Below, in pieces: positions 26,213-34,610 of a stretch of DNA of 64,000 nt. The number at the start of each line of letters is the position of its first letter. Within the stretch, counting starts at the first letter, position 1. The stretch lies in assembly GCA_900320515.1 (NCBI GenBank), contig ONSJ01000005.1, positions 53,465 to 117,464 on the forward strand. Direction: 5' to 3'. Under the pieces are notes generated by a model. It was not told where the DNA came from, did not search any database, and was given only the letters and a program-made list of their open reading frames with translations. The position numbers were made by a program, and so were the translations under genes. The DNA comes from an uncultured Methanobrevibacter sp. (GTDB lineage Archaea; Methanobacteriota; Methanobacteria; Methanobacteriales; Methanobacteriaceae).

Positions 26213-26836
26213 TTACTTGTAGTATTTTTCATAGGATTCTTGTCTTTTTCGTTCTGTTTCTCGTTCCATCTCCTCTGCATCAGAATAACCTAAATATTGT
26301 GCATATTCATCTTGACTTAATTGACTCAAATCAGTAATACTGCCTCCACTAACAGGATCTACTTCTACATGAATTTTATCATAATATGAAGGTCTTTGGT
26401 CATTATTGTTATCTGATTGAGATGCCTCTGCTTTAACAACCTTTTCTTTAATAGTTAATTTTTGTGTTGTATTATTCCCAGTATAGTTCTCATTTCCACA
26501 ATAGGATACCTTAACTTTGTATTTCCCCTTTTTTAAGTTCAAATCAAGATTAGCCTTTCCTTTGGAGTTGGTTTTAACAACATCATCTACAACCACTTTA
26601 CCCTTTTTGTTGGTAATGGTGATATTAACTATTTCTTTTGATATTGGGGTTTTATTTAAATCTGTTAATTGTATCGATAATTTTCCTTTATCTTCATATT
26701 GTGTCTTATCACTTGTTATTTTAACTTTTGTTGGTTCTTTTGCATTTGTTGGATTTAAAACTGTAAATCCAATAACCGCTACAAGAACAATAATTATTAC
26801 TAAAAGTATTATTATAATTGTTTTATTTTTATCCAT
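26213..26836 (-). CDS. Membrane-anchored Ig-like domain protein
   Basis: The 207-residue protein has one N-terminal membrane segment (IIIILLVIIIVLVAVIGFTVL) and then one Ig-like/Big-type domain (VKITSDKTQYEDKGKLSIQL ... KGKANLDLNLKKGKYKVKV) of the type repeated in methanogen adhesin-like proteins. The tail is charged, helical and Gln/Glu-rich (SDAEEMERETERKRQESYEK). The tail probably lies outside the cell. It is a small surface protein of unknown role, flanked by other secreted proteins. Confidence 0.65.
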   Translation of the reverse strand: MDKNKTIIIILLVIIIVLVAVIGFTVLNPTNAKEPTKVKITSDKTQYEDKGKLSIQLTDLNKTPISKEIVNITITNKKGKVVVDDVVKTNSKGKANLDLNLKKGKYKVKVSYCGNENYTGNNTTQKLTIKEKVVKAEASQSDNNNDQRPSYYDKIHVEVDPVSGGSITDLSQLSQDEYAQYLGYSDAEEMERETERKRQESYEKYYK

Positions 26837-26940
26837 TCAAATCATACTTCCCTTATAAAATTACTACTTTCTATGGCGTGCATCCGATAAATGGTTAAAA
26901 AAATGTTAAGGAAGTAAATCATCATTTATTTAATTACATT

Positions 26941-27732
26941 CTAAATAAAATTATGTTTACTCGCTACATAATGAGTAAAATCATACCCAAAAGTATTGCC
27001 ATAAAAGAGCAGATGACTTCCTTTACTTAATTCTCCATTAGACGCTTTATAACCAATTTCAGCTTTAACTTTTGTATAAGTTGTTTTAAATTTAGTTATT
27101 ATAGTTTTTTTTACTTTTTTTGTTACTTTTATAGATACATATTTAATATTATAAGTTCCTTTATAATAATGAAATTTAACTTTCATATTATATTTACCAG
27201 AATTGTATTTAGTAAAATATTTACTGTAGTCATTATAATATTTTTGACGATCAGTGTATTTCTTATTAATAATTGTTTTTTTAATAGTTTTAGTTTTTAA
27301 TACTGGTTTAAGCACTTTACATTTATTATTAGTATTGAATGTGTAAAAATCAGATGTTTTTGTTTTTTTAGCATATTTTAAACTTTTATATGTATCATCA
27401 TCTATAGTTAGTTTATAAGTTTTTTTAGGAGCTTTTTTAACATTTTTTATTTGTTTTTTAGCTTTTTTAGATAATTTATATTTTGGATTATAATCTTTAA
27501 TATAAACACTTTTACCAGTTGCTTTATATGTGTGAGTTTTTCCAGATAATGTATAGTCATTAGCATCACTAGAAGCAATGACATTATTATCACAAGACGC
27601 AATAACAACCACATCACTAGAAGCAATATTATTTTCAGAGCAATTATCTACCTGAGCAGCATCAACTGTATTAATAGCCACAGCAATTAGAAATATACTT
27701 AAAATAATTATTAATATTTGACTTAATTTCAT
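26941..27732 (-). CDS. Secreted Lys/Tyr-rich basic protein
   Basis: Start at ATG 27732, with GGAGATTG upstream. A signal peptide (ILIIILSIFLIAVAINTVDA) is followed by a short Ser/Asn-rich part with two cysteines and then a very basic region rich in Lys, Tyr and Thr (for example KKAKKQIKNVKKAPKKTYKL and KVTKKVKKTIITKFKTTY). The composition is like the C-terminal Lys-rich domains of adhesin-like proteins, so it probably associates with the cell wall. No catalytic motif and no named family is recognised. Confidence 0.6.
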   Translation of the reverse strand: MKLSQILIIILSIFLIAVAINTVDAAQVDNCSENNIASSDVVVIASCDNNVIASSDANDYTLSGKTHTYKATGKSVYIKDYNPKYKLSKKAKKQIKNVKKAPKKTYKLTIDDDTYKSLKYAKKTKTSDFYTFNTNNKCKVLKPVLKTKTIKKTIINKKYTDRQKYYNDYSKYFTKYNSGKYNMKVKFHYYKGTYNIKYVSIKVTKKVKKTIITKFKTTYTKVKAEIGYKASNGELSKGSHLLFYGNTFGYDFTHYVASKHNFI

Positions 27733-27805
27733 AATCAATCTCCATTTATCATATAATTTAGTTATAAATAGTTATTATTTCTCCTAGACATCATCATCTA
27801 TAAAA

Positions 27806-27987
27806 TCATCGAATATCCCTTGTTAAATTCTTGTGTTTTTGAATATCTTCTTTTAAAAAGTTATTTTCTTTAGATAAAATTTCAATTAAGAATCTTGCTG
27901 CTTAAACCTTGCATACAATTGAGATAACAAATCATCTGTTTATAAATGATTTTTTTCAATCCTTTCAACATAATCTTTTAGGGTCAT
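27806..27987 (-). pseudogene. Degraded small ORF
   Basis: From the minus-strand ATG at 27987 the sequence reads MTLKDYVERIEKNHL, then a stop, then TDDLLSQLYARFKQQDS in the same frame, then a second stop. After a frame change it continues as IEILSKENNFLKEDIQKHKN and ends at 27806. The continuous helical, coding-like character across three interruptions suggests a decayed gene of about 60 residues. The rest of the 27733-28069 gap holds only AT-rich spacer. Confidence 0.4.
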
Positions 27988-28069
27988 TTAATTACACCCA
28001 GTTTTATCATATTAATTAACAATATATCAACAATAGTATATAAAAAATTAGATTTTTTTACCTCATCAC

Positions 28070-28885
28070 CTATTTTAAATAATTTTCAATGAAATTATTA
28101 AAAGAAACATTATCAACAAAACCTGCACTATAAACAATTCCTGCTCTTTCATATCTTCTATAATAAGTCTGCAGGCTTGATTCATAGGATGATTGCAATT
28201 CTCTGTCGTGTCTTTCACGTGCAAGCTTTTTACATGATGATGGAATTATATTGGAACATCTATAAGATCTTGAGCGAGTTCTTTGCCTATTTGGCTCATA
28301 ATCTTCTGAAATTGAAACTACCCTATAAACAATTCTTGAATTTTTTAAAAAATTTCTGATATCCAAGTATTCCACATTTTCCTTGTTTTTCTCATAATAT
28401 TCTTCATAAATCAAAGGTATAGCAATTGTTACTGTTTCTAGTGGTTTAGTTGCAAGTCCATTTAACATTCTGTCTGAGTATTTTGAAAGGACTTTATCTA
28501 ATAGGAAAAGTTCATGCTCCAATACATCATTATAGTTTTTATTTTTTAAGTTATCAACAACTTCCACCAGAGTGCATTTACTGGAGTTTCGGCATAATAA
28601 ATCTCCTTTAAACTCAATTAGGAAAATAAAAAAATTTTCCCCTATTTTTTTATACCAGATTGCATCGGTTGTTTTTGGAGTTATTCGTAAATTTCCATCT
28701 ATAAAAATATTACATGAATGGCAGATATCATCTAAGGCATACATTTTAAAGTCATTTTCTCCATTTTCCACAGGAAGAATTGATATTCCATTTGTGTTTT
28801 CAGCTATTTCATGAGCTTTTTTGTAAAATTGCGGGAAAGATTTGAGAAATTCTACAAATAGAGTTTCATCATTTGTTAATGTCAT
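28070..28885 (-). CDS. Putative PD-(D/E)XK-type nuclease partner of the adjacent ATPase
   Basis: This 271-residue protein starts three bases after the ATPase gene with an AAGGAG ribosome site. Around residues 78-96 it has Asp in TTDAIWYKK followed by FLIEFKGD, the D...ExK spacing of PD-(D/E)XK nucleases. The middle is helical. The C-terminal part has an unusual Arg/Ser/Tyr-rich basic stretch (NRQRTRSRSYRCS) that could bind nucleic acid. The family is not recognised by name. The coupling to an SMC/OLD-like ATPase suggests a two-gene nuclease-ATPase defence module, which is inference. Confidence 0.5.
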   Translation of the reverse strand: MTLTNDETLFVEFLKSFPQFYKKAHEIAENTNGISILPVENGENDFKMYALDDICHSCNIFIDGNLRITPKTTDAIWYKKIGENFFIFLIEFKGDLLCRNSSKCTLVEVVDNLKNKNYNDVLEHELFLLDKVLSKYSDRMLNGLATKPLETVTIAIPLIYEEYYEKNKENVEYLDIRNFLKNSRIVYRVVSISEDYEPNRQRTRSRSYRCSNIIPSSCKKLARERHDRELQSSYESSLQTYYRRYERAGIVYSAGFVDNVSFNNFIENYLK

Positions 28886-28887
28886 TT

Positions 28888-29706
28888 TTACTCCTTAAAC
28901 AATATCTTAGCCTTGAGTTTGTCTAACTCATCATAAGGACTTGTTAGATTCTCATAAACTTCACCCATATTTTTAGGGTTGATTATTTTAAAGTTATATT
29001 TACCATTATCCTGTTTTTGTGTTAAATAGAAATTAGTTTCATTTAATAAATCATAATACTGTGAATATAATGAAATTGCCTCGATAAACATCGGACTATG
29101 GGAGTTTAGATATATATGAATGTTTAATTCTTTTGCAAGTAAAACTAGAATCTCTGCAAATTTGATTTCCCATTGAGGATGAAGGCTTGCTTCTGGCTCA
29201 TCAATGATTAAAAATGAGTTTTCCTTTAATTTATTGTTTTGAAGTAGAACTTGTATAATTCCAATTTCCTTGATTCCGGATGAATTTTCCTGAGACATCG
29301 GACAATCGCTTTTAATAATGTTCTGGATTTTTGAGAGAATTTCAGAATCATTATTGACAATATCATCTTCTAAAGCTTCCTTAATGTGAACTATATGATC
29401 CAATCTCAGTATTTCCAAATCCTTTAAATCCAAAACAGAAATATTATCAAGATAAAAAATATCAGAAGGGATAAAATTTGTTTCAAATTTAATATTTGAA
29501 TCATTTAAATCTGATAAATCTTCACTGTCAAGCAGGAAATCTATTGATTCGTCATCAATTTCTGATTTTAAATAGCAATATAATATTTTTGATACTGTTG
29601 ATTTGCCGCTGGAGTTGACTCCTCCAACCACATTAATCTTTTTAATATTGATTTTAGCGTTATTGATTTGTCCAAAATCATTTATTTCTAAATTTAGATT
29701 ATCCAT
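28888..29706 (-). CDS. AAA15/OLD-like ABC-type ATPase
   Basis: Start is ATG 29706, with GGAGAG upstream; an in-frame ATG at 29787 would overlap the helicase gene. The 272-residue protein has Walker A GGVNSSGKST near residue 27, an ABC-like signature region, Walker B FLIIDEPEASLHPQWE, and the histidine switch in YLNSHSPMFIEAI. This is the compact AAA_15/AAA_21 class seen in many anti-phage ATPase-effector pairs. It lacks the TOPRIM domain of OLD nucleases, and its likely effector is the following ExK protein. Seventeen bases separate it from the helicase gene upstream. Confidence 0.8.
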   Translation of the reverse strand: MDNLNLEINDFGQINNAKINIKKINVVGGVNSSGKSTVSKILYCYLKSEIDDESIDFLLDSEDLSDLNDSNIKFETNFIPSDIFYLDNISVLDLKDLEILRLDHIVHIKEALEDDIVNNDSEILSKIQNIIKSDCPMSQENSSGIKEIGIIQVLLQNNKLKENSFLIIDEPEASLHPQWEIKFAEILVLLAKELNIHIYLNSHSPMFIEAISLYSQYYDLLNETNFYLTQKQDNGKYNFKIINPKNMGEVYENLTSPYDELDKLKAKILFKE

Positions 29707-29722
29707 GAGAACTCTCCAATAA

Positions 29723-32700
29723 TTATTTTTTTCTACCTGCATTACAACCTGTTTTTGAAAAATTAGTGCAAACCCTAAATGGACCATATTTTCCTTCTAT
29801 TTCATATGTTAACCCATCACAATTAGGTTCAGGGCAATATGATAAAGTATTTAATACTTCTTCAGATTTATTAAATGAACCTCCTTTCCAATCACATAAA
29901 TCATTATCACATCTGAAAAATCCATGGCCATCTTCTTTATTTTTGAGTAGAATAACATTTCCCGAACATAATGGGCAATTTAAACTTGTATCAATCTTTT
30001 TCCACTTTGATATTTTTTTCTTCTTTTGTGTTTTTCTTGATTTTTTTGATTTTATTCCACCATCACATTTTGTTTTAAAGTAATTACTGCAGGATCTAAA
30101 TTCGCCAAAACGTCCATCCCTCAGATAAGTAACCCCATTGCAATTAGATGATTTGCAATATTCTATTGAATCTATTTTTCCGGTTTTATCAAAAGTTCCA
30201 CCATCCCAACTACAATTAGAACAAACAAATTTACCACTATTTGTTTTTTTATTCTTTTTAATAATGATATTTCCATTATTACATTCAGGACATTTCAAAT
30301 CAATTCGAATTTCTTTGAAATTATCAGTTTTTGGTTTTTTAGATGAAATATTTTCTGTATATTTACAATAACGTGAATTACAGCTATAAAACTCGCCATA
30401 TTTTCCATTTCTTAAAACTAAAATTCCTCCGCATCTAGGACATATTTTTATTTTACTTAATTGAGATTTATCAATATTTGTAAAACCTCCATCAAAATCA
30501 CATTCATTGTTAGAACAAGCAAATTCTTGTTTTTTAGTTTTGGGATTTATTTTTAAAGAAATTTTCCCATATCTACATTCTGGACAGTTTAAATCGCTTT
30601 TAATGTATTCAAAATCAATATTCTTATTAAGAATTTTTTTAATTCTTTTAAGCCTTTTACCTTGAAGTTTAGGTGTTTTACATCCACTGAGACATTTTAA
30701 ATAAGGTCCATATCTTCCATCTGCAACATATCTAACATTTCCACATTCATAGCATGTTTCAATTTCATCCAATAAATCCAATCTTGAAAAATAAGATCCA
30801 CCTTTCCATTCACATCTTCTGTGAGAACATTCTAAGAATTTAAATATATCTTTTCCATCTTTTGTTTTAATAATTTTTAATATTACATCACCAGTTTTAC
30901 AAACCGGACATTTTAATTTTGTTTTTAGGGAATATACATTTTTATTTTCCATAAAAGTATCTAAATCATCATAGTTTTCTTCCTGACGGGAGTCTCGTGA
31001 AATAATTTCTAAATCATCAATGTGATTTTCTAGTTCTATGACAAATTCTGATTTATCTGTTTCTGGAACAAGAAGATATACATTATTTTTAGTTCTTGTA
31101 AGTGCAACATAGAATAATCTTCGCTCTTCACCATTAGGAAATTGATCTGAATCATTTATTACAAAATTCATTAATGGATCATCGACCATCTGATTTGGAA
31201 AACCAGCAATACTATTTTCTAAATTAATCAAGATGACATTGTCTTCTTCCAGACCTTTAGATTTATGAACAGAAATAAAATTAATATTCAAATCATTATT
31301 TTTATCATAAATTAGTTTGGAATCATCACTGCGCTTTCTTTTAAATAATCCGGCTTCAATAAAATCATTAATATCAAAATTATTTCTTCCAAGTATCATA
31401 ATATCATTTGATTCCCTTGAAATCTTATTTATAAGATATTCCATTGTTTTAATTTTATCTTCACTGCTTGATTTATTATAATATGCAATTTTTACGGGTT
31501 TGTGAGTGGAATCTTTTTTAGATTTCAATGTTTTATTAATTTGGTTTGGATTTTTCTTAATGAATCTTCCTGAAATATCAATTAAATCCTGACTATTCCT
31601 GTAAGTTGTTTCTATGGATAATTTTTCAGGGTTTTTGAAGTAATTTTCAAATTTTGAAAATAGTGCCACATCACACCCTGTGAATCTGTAAATTGACTGC
31701 CAATCATCTCCCACTACACATACTTTAGCACCTGTTTTATCCTGTATCGCTTTAACTAAATTATATCTAGTATATGAAGTATCCTGATATTCATCAACCA
31801 GTATATATCGATAAGTCTTATTGAGATTGCCTTTTTCAACTTCACGGGTTGCATTATTAATCATGTCATTAAAATCGATTTTTATATTTTCTTTCAAGTG
31901 ATTTTCATATGCTCTATAAAATTCTTCAACAATGTTTAAAAATAGATTGGTCCTTTTTTTGTCAAATTCATCATCATTTGACTCATTTTCTTTTTTAAAC
32001 TCGCTAAATTTATCAATACTATAATCATTTCCTTTAAATAATTGAATGAAACTAGTAATCAAATTCATGAAATTTACAAATTTATTAACAGTATCCCGTT
32101 CTATAATCTTTGAAAATAAATACTCATAATCGATTTCTTTTATTTCCACACCTGTATTTTTAAGTTTTTCTTCCAATTTCGGCAACAAACGGTCTTCTGC
32201 CATATAATAGGAATAAGTCTCAATTAAAGTAGAACCATATTTTTTATGCAATTCACGTTTCCATTCAATGCCTTTGCGGTATTTATCAGAACCTTTTTCA
32301 TCCAACCATAAAGCTTCACAATTTTTGTTAACTCCAAAATGCTCCAAATAAATCTCGTTTTCTTTTATATAAAAATCAGGAACATGATCTTTAACAATAA
32401 TATGTTCCTTGATTTCACATAAATCATAGAAGTTCCCTAATAATTCCTCTTTGATAGGATTATCTGTTAATTCCGTGATTGTAGAAAAAACTAAGTTATA
32501 AATAAATTCTTTTTGTGAATTATAATATTTATTGGTACATTCAAAGACTTTCTCATATTCATAATCAATTTGGTGGGCAAATAAATAATTAGCAATAACC
32601 AATTCCTCAAAACTTTTAACGACTTTATTATCATAAGTTCTTTTTTCATTATCTCCACCATAAAGGTCTCTTAAAGTTCTGAAATCCCTTCCTTCTTCTA

Positions 32701-33823
32701 TATCATATAATTCTCCAATACTATCCACATCACCTTCTTTTACCAAATTATAAAAATAATATGCATAAAATTCAAAAATTTCTTCACATAATTTCTCATT
32801 GTCAACTACATTGTTTTTAAAATATTCTCTTATGAAATTATCCAAAGAATCTGAATCCGGTCTTGAAGGTAAGTCATTAGCTTTAAGAATTGAACCTCCT
32901 AACTTATGAAAAGTAGATATTTCAACATCATTTGGTAATTTTTCCTTTAAATCAGCAACTGATGCATTTGAAAAAGACAAACATAAAATTTCGCTTGGAT
33001 CAACTCCTTTTTTCTCAATTAAATATCTGACTTTTGCATTAACTGTTAAAGTTTTACCGCAACCAGCACCTGCAATAATCTGTGAGTTTTGTTCATTAGT
33101 TACAACTGCAATCCTCTGATTTTTATCTAAGGATTTTCCATCAATATTATCAAAAAAATCTTTATGTTCGGTTAATTCATCATCAACATATTTTTCATTT
33201 CTCTTTTTTATTATTGAATCTAAATTCTGAAAATCATCGTGGAAGTTTTTAAAGTTACCATCTAAATCAATTTCTTCACTGATTTGGCTAACAAAATCAA
33301 AAGTATCTTCATATTTCTCTTTAAGATTATCTTTTTCAATGTAAGTTACATAAAAATTAGATTTTTTTAGATTATCCAAATCCTTGAAAAAATTATCAAC
33401 ATTATCCAACATACCATAATCAAATTTATCAATGAATGATTGTGTTTTAAGTAAAAATAGATGCTTATTATTTAAATCTGAATCTTCTTTTATAATGTCT
33501 AAATATTTGAAATCATTTAACTTGTTTAGTTTTTCATACTTTTTTTTAAAGTCAGTTTGATTATACTTACCTGCAATAAGCATACCAAAATCATCCATAA
33601 AATTATTGAAACTTAATGAATAATAAATAAATTCCTCAATTTCATCATTAATTTTATCAATACGTCTATTTCCAAATAATGACCGGATTTTTTCAGGAAT
33701 ATTTTTATCTAACTTTTTTGATTTAATATATTGCGATAAATCAAGTGGAGAACCACATTTTTGGCAAAATTCATCTTCTTGTTCATATCTAAAAGAACAA
33801 TTAGGACATATTTTTTCAGACAT
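29723..33823 (-). CDS. UvrD/HelD-like superfamily 1 helicase with eight C-terminal zinc ribbons
   Basis: This 1,366-residue protein has an N-terminal zinc ribbon (CPNCS, CQKCG), then a UvrD-type helicase: motif I GAGCGKT at about 252-258, motif II YILVDEYQDTS, motif III VGDDWQSIYRFTG, motif V/VI VHKSKGLE and RRLFYVALTRTK. A long insertion separates motifs Ia and II. From about residue 965 to the end there are eight Cys4 zinc ribbons in four similar pairs, of topoisomerase I type (for example LKCPVCKTGDV ... CSHRRCEWKGGSY). The ribbons probably grip single-stranded DNA or RNA. It leads the ATPase and nuclease genes downstream. Confidence 0.85.
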   Translation of the reverse strand: MSEKICPNCSFRYEQEDEFCQKCGSPLDLSQYIKSKKLDKNIPEKIRSLFGNRRIDKINDEIEEFIYYSLSFNNFMDDFGMLIAGKYNQTDFKKKYEKLNKLNDFKYLDIIKEDSDLNNKHLFLLKTQSFIDKFDYGMLDNVDNFFKDLDNLKKSNFYVTYIEKDNLKEKYEDTFDFVSQISEEIDLDGNFKNFHDDFQNLDSIIKKRNEKYVDDELTEHKDFFDNIDGKSLDKNQRIAVVTNEQNSQIIAGAGCGKTLTVNAKVRYLIEKKGVDPSEILCLSFSNASVADLKEKLPNDVEISTFHKLGGSILKANDLPSRPDSDSLDNFIREYFKNNVVDNEKLCEEIFEFYAYYFYNLVKEGDVDSIGELYDIEEGRDFRTLRDLYGGDNEKRTYDNKVVKSFEELVIANYLFAHQIDYEYEKVFECTNKYYNSQKEFIYNLVFSTITELTDNPIKEELLGNFYDLCEIKEHIIVKDHVPDFYIKENEIYLEHFGVNKNCEALWLDEKGSDKYRKGIEWKRELHKKYGSTLIETYSYYMAEDRLLPKLEEKLKNTGVEIKEIDYEYLFSKIIERDTVNKFVNFMNLITSFIQLFKGNDYSIDKFSEFKKENESNDDEFDKKRTNLFLNIVEEFYRAYENHLKENIKIDFNDMINNATREVEKGNLNKTYRYILVDEYQDTSYTRYNLVKAIQDKTGAKVCVVGDDWQSIYRFTGCDVALFSKFENYFKNPEKLSIETTYRNSQDLIDISGRFIKKNPNQINKTLKSKKDSTHKPVKIAYYNKSSSEDKIKTMEYLINKISRESNDIMILGRNNFDINDFIEAGLFKRKRSDDSKLIYDKNNDLNINFISVHKSKGLEEDNVILINLENSIAGFPNQMVDDPLMNFVINDSDQFPNGEERRLFYVALTRTKNNVYLLVPETDKSEFVIELENHIDDLEIISRDSRQEENYDDLDTFMENKNVYSLKTKLKCPVCKTGDVILKIIKTKDGKDIFKFLECSHRRCEWKGGSYFSRLDLLDEIETCYECGNVRYVADGRYGPYLKCLSGCKTPKLQGKRLKRIKKILNKNIDFEYIKSDLNCPECRYGKISLKINPKTKKQEFACSNNECDFDGGFTNIDKSQLSKIKICPRCGGILVLRNGKYGEFYSCNSRYCKYTENISSKKPKTDNFKEIRIDLKCPECNNGNIIIKKNKKTNSGKFVCSNCSWDGGTFDKTGKIDSIEYCKSSNCNGVTYLRDGRFGEFRSCSNYFKTKCDGGIKSKKSRKTQKKKKISKWKKIDTSLNCPLCSGNVILLKNKEDGHGFFRCDNDLCDWKGGSFNKSEEVLNTLSYCPEPNCDGLTYEIEGKYGPFRVCTNFSKTGCNAGRKK

Positions 33824-33916
33824 TATGACACCAGTTACTGCTTATTATTAGATTATATTTATTCATATTAAAAATTTGAGGACATACCATATTTCATCAA
33901 ATATTTATTAATTCTT

Positions 33917-34546
33917 TTAATTTTTCCCAAAAAGTTTTTGTTTCATTAATATAAACTCATCATCAGTTAAAAATCCATTTTCATATAATTTAGCAATTTT
34001 TTCAAGATTATTAACTAATGAACTACAATCATGACTTGTTTCAATCAATTCTGTGTTTGTATGTTCAATTTCATCTACACAATTTTTTGTCAATTTTTTC
34101 CAAATATCCTCATTTAATTGATTTGATAATTCAATATTAAAATTATCCGGATTATAATCATTTGAAATTAAATCCTCACGATATTGTTTAAACAAATTAA
34201 TTAATGAAGAATATAATTTTTTCTCGGAAAATGTTAAATTTTGAGGCGTTACTGCTATTGAATCTGTTTCAGATTCTTCAAGAAAAATTGTGTATTGCCT
34301 ATGAAAATTTAAAAGTGCCATATCATTAATTTTCTTCTCACGTCTTTGACAAATTTCCATTCCAATACTCTTGAATTGTTCATTAAATGTTTGAGACTTC
34401 GAAGAGGAATCATATTCAGATTGTTGTTCTAATTCTTCTAAACTATTATACAACTCTTTATAGAAAGTTTCATCAAGTTTAGCTAAATCTCCGTTGGTAC
34501 GTTCATATTTTTGAATTTTTCTTAAAGTTTGATAAAAATCATCCAT
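33917..34546 (-). CDS. Helical protein with C-terminal SHOCT motif
   Basis: The 209-residue, mostly helical protein has no membrane segments. Its last 30 residues (EKIAKLYENGFLTDDEFILMKQKL) match the SHOCT short C-terminal domain, often a protein-interaction or oligomerisation tag. It lies between two superfamily 1 helicase genes on the same strand, with gaps of about 65-95 bases. It may be an accessory to one of them. No catalytic motif is visible. Confidence 0.55.
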   Translation of the reverse strand: MDDFYQTLRKIQKYERTNGDLAKLDETFYKELYNSLEELEQQSEYDSSSKSQTFNEQFKSIGMEICQRREKKINDMALLNFHRQYTIFLEESETDSIAVTPQNLTFSEKKLYSSLINLFKQYREDLISNDYNPDNFNIELSNQLNEDIWKKLTKNCVDEIEHTNTELIETSHDCSSLVNNLEKIAKLYENGFLTDDEFILMKQKLFGKN

Positions 34547-34610
34547 ATACTCACCATTTTAATAAAAGAATTATTTAATCAATTAGATAAAATAAATAAA
34601 ATAATGAAAA

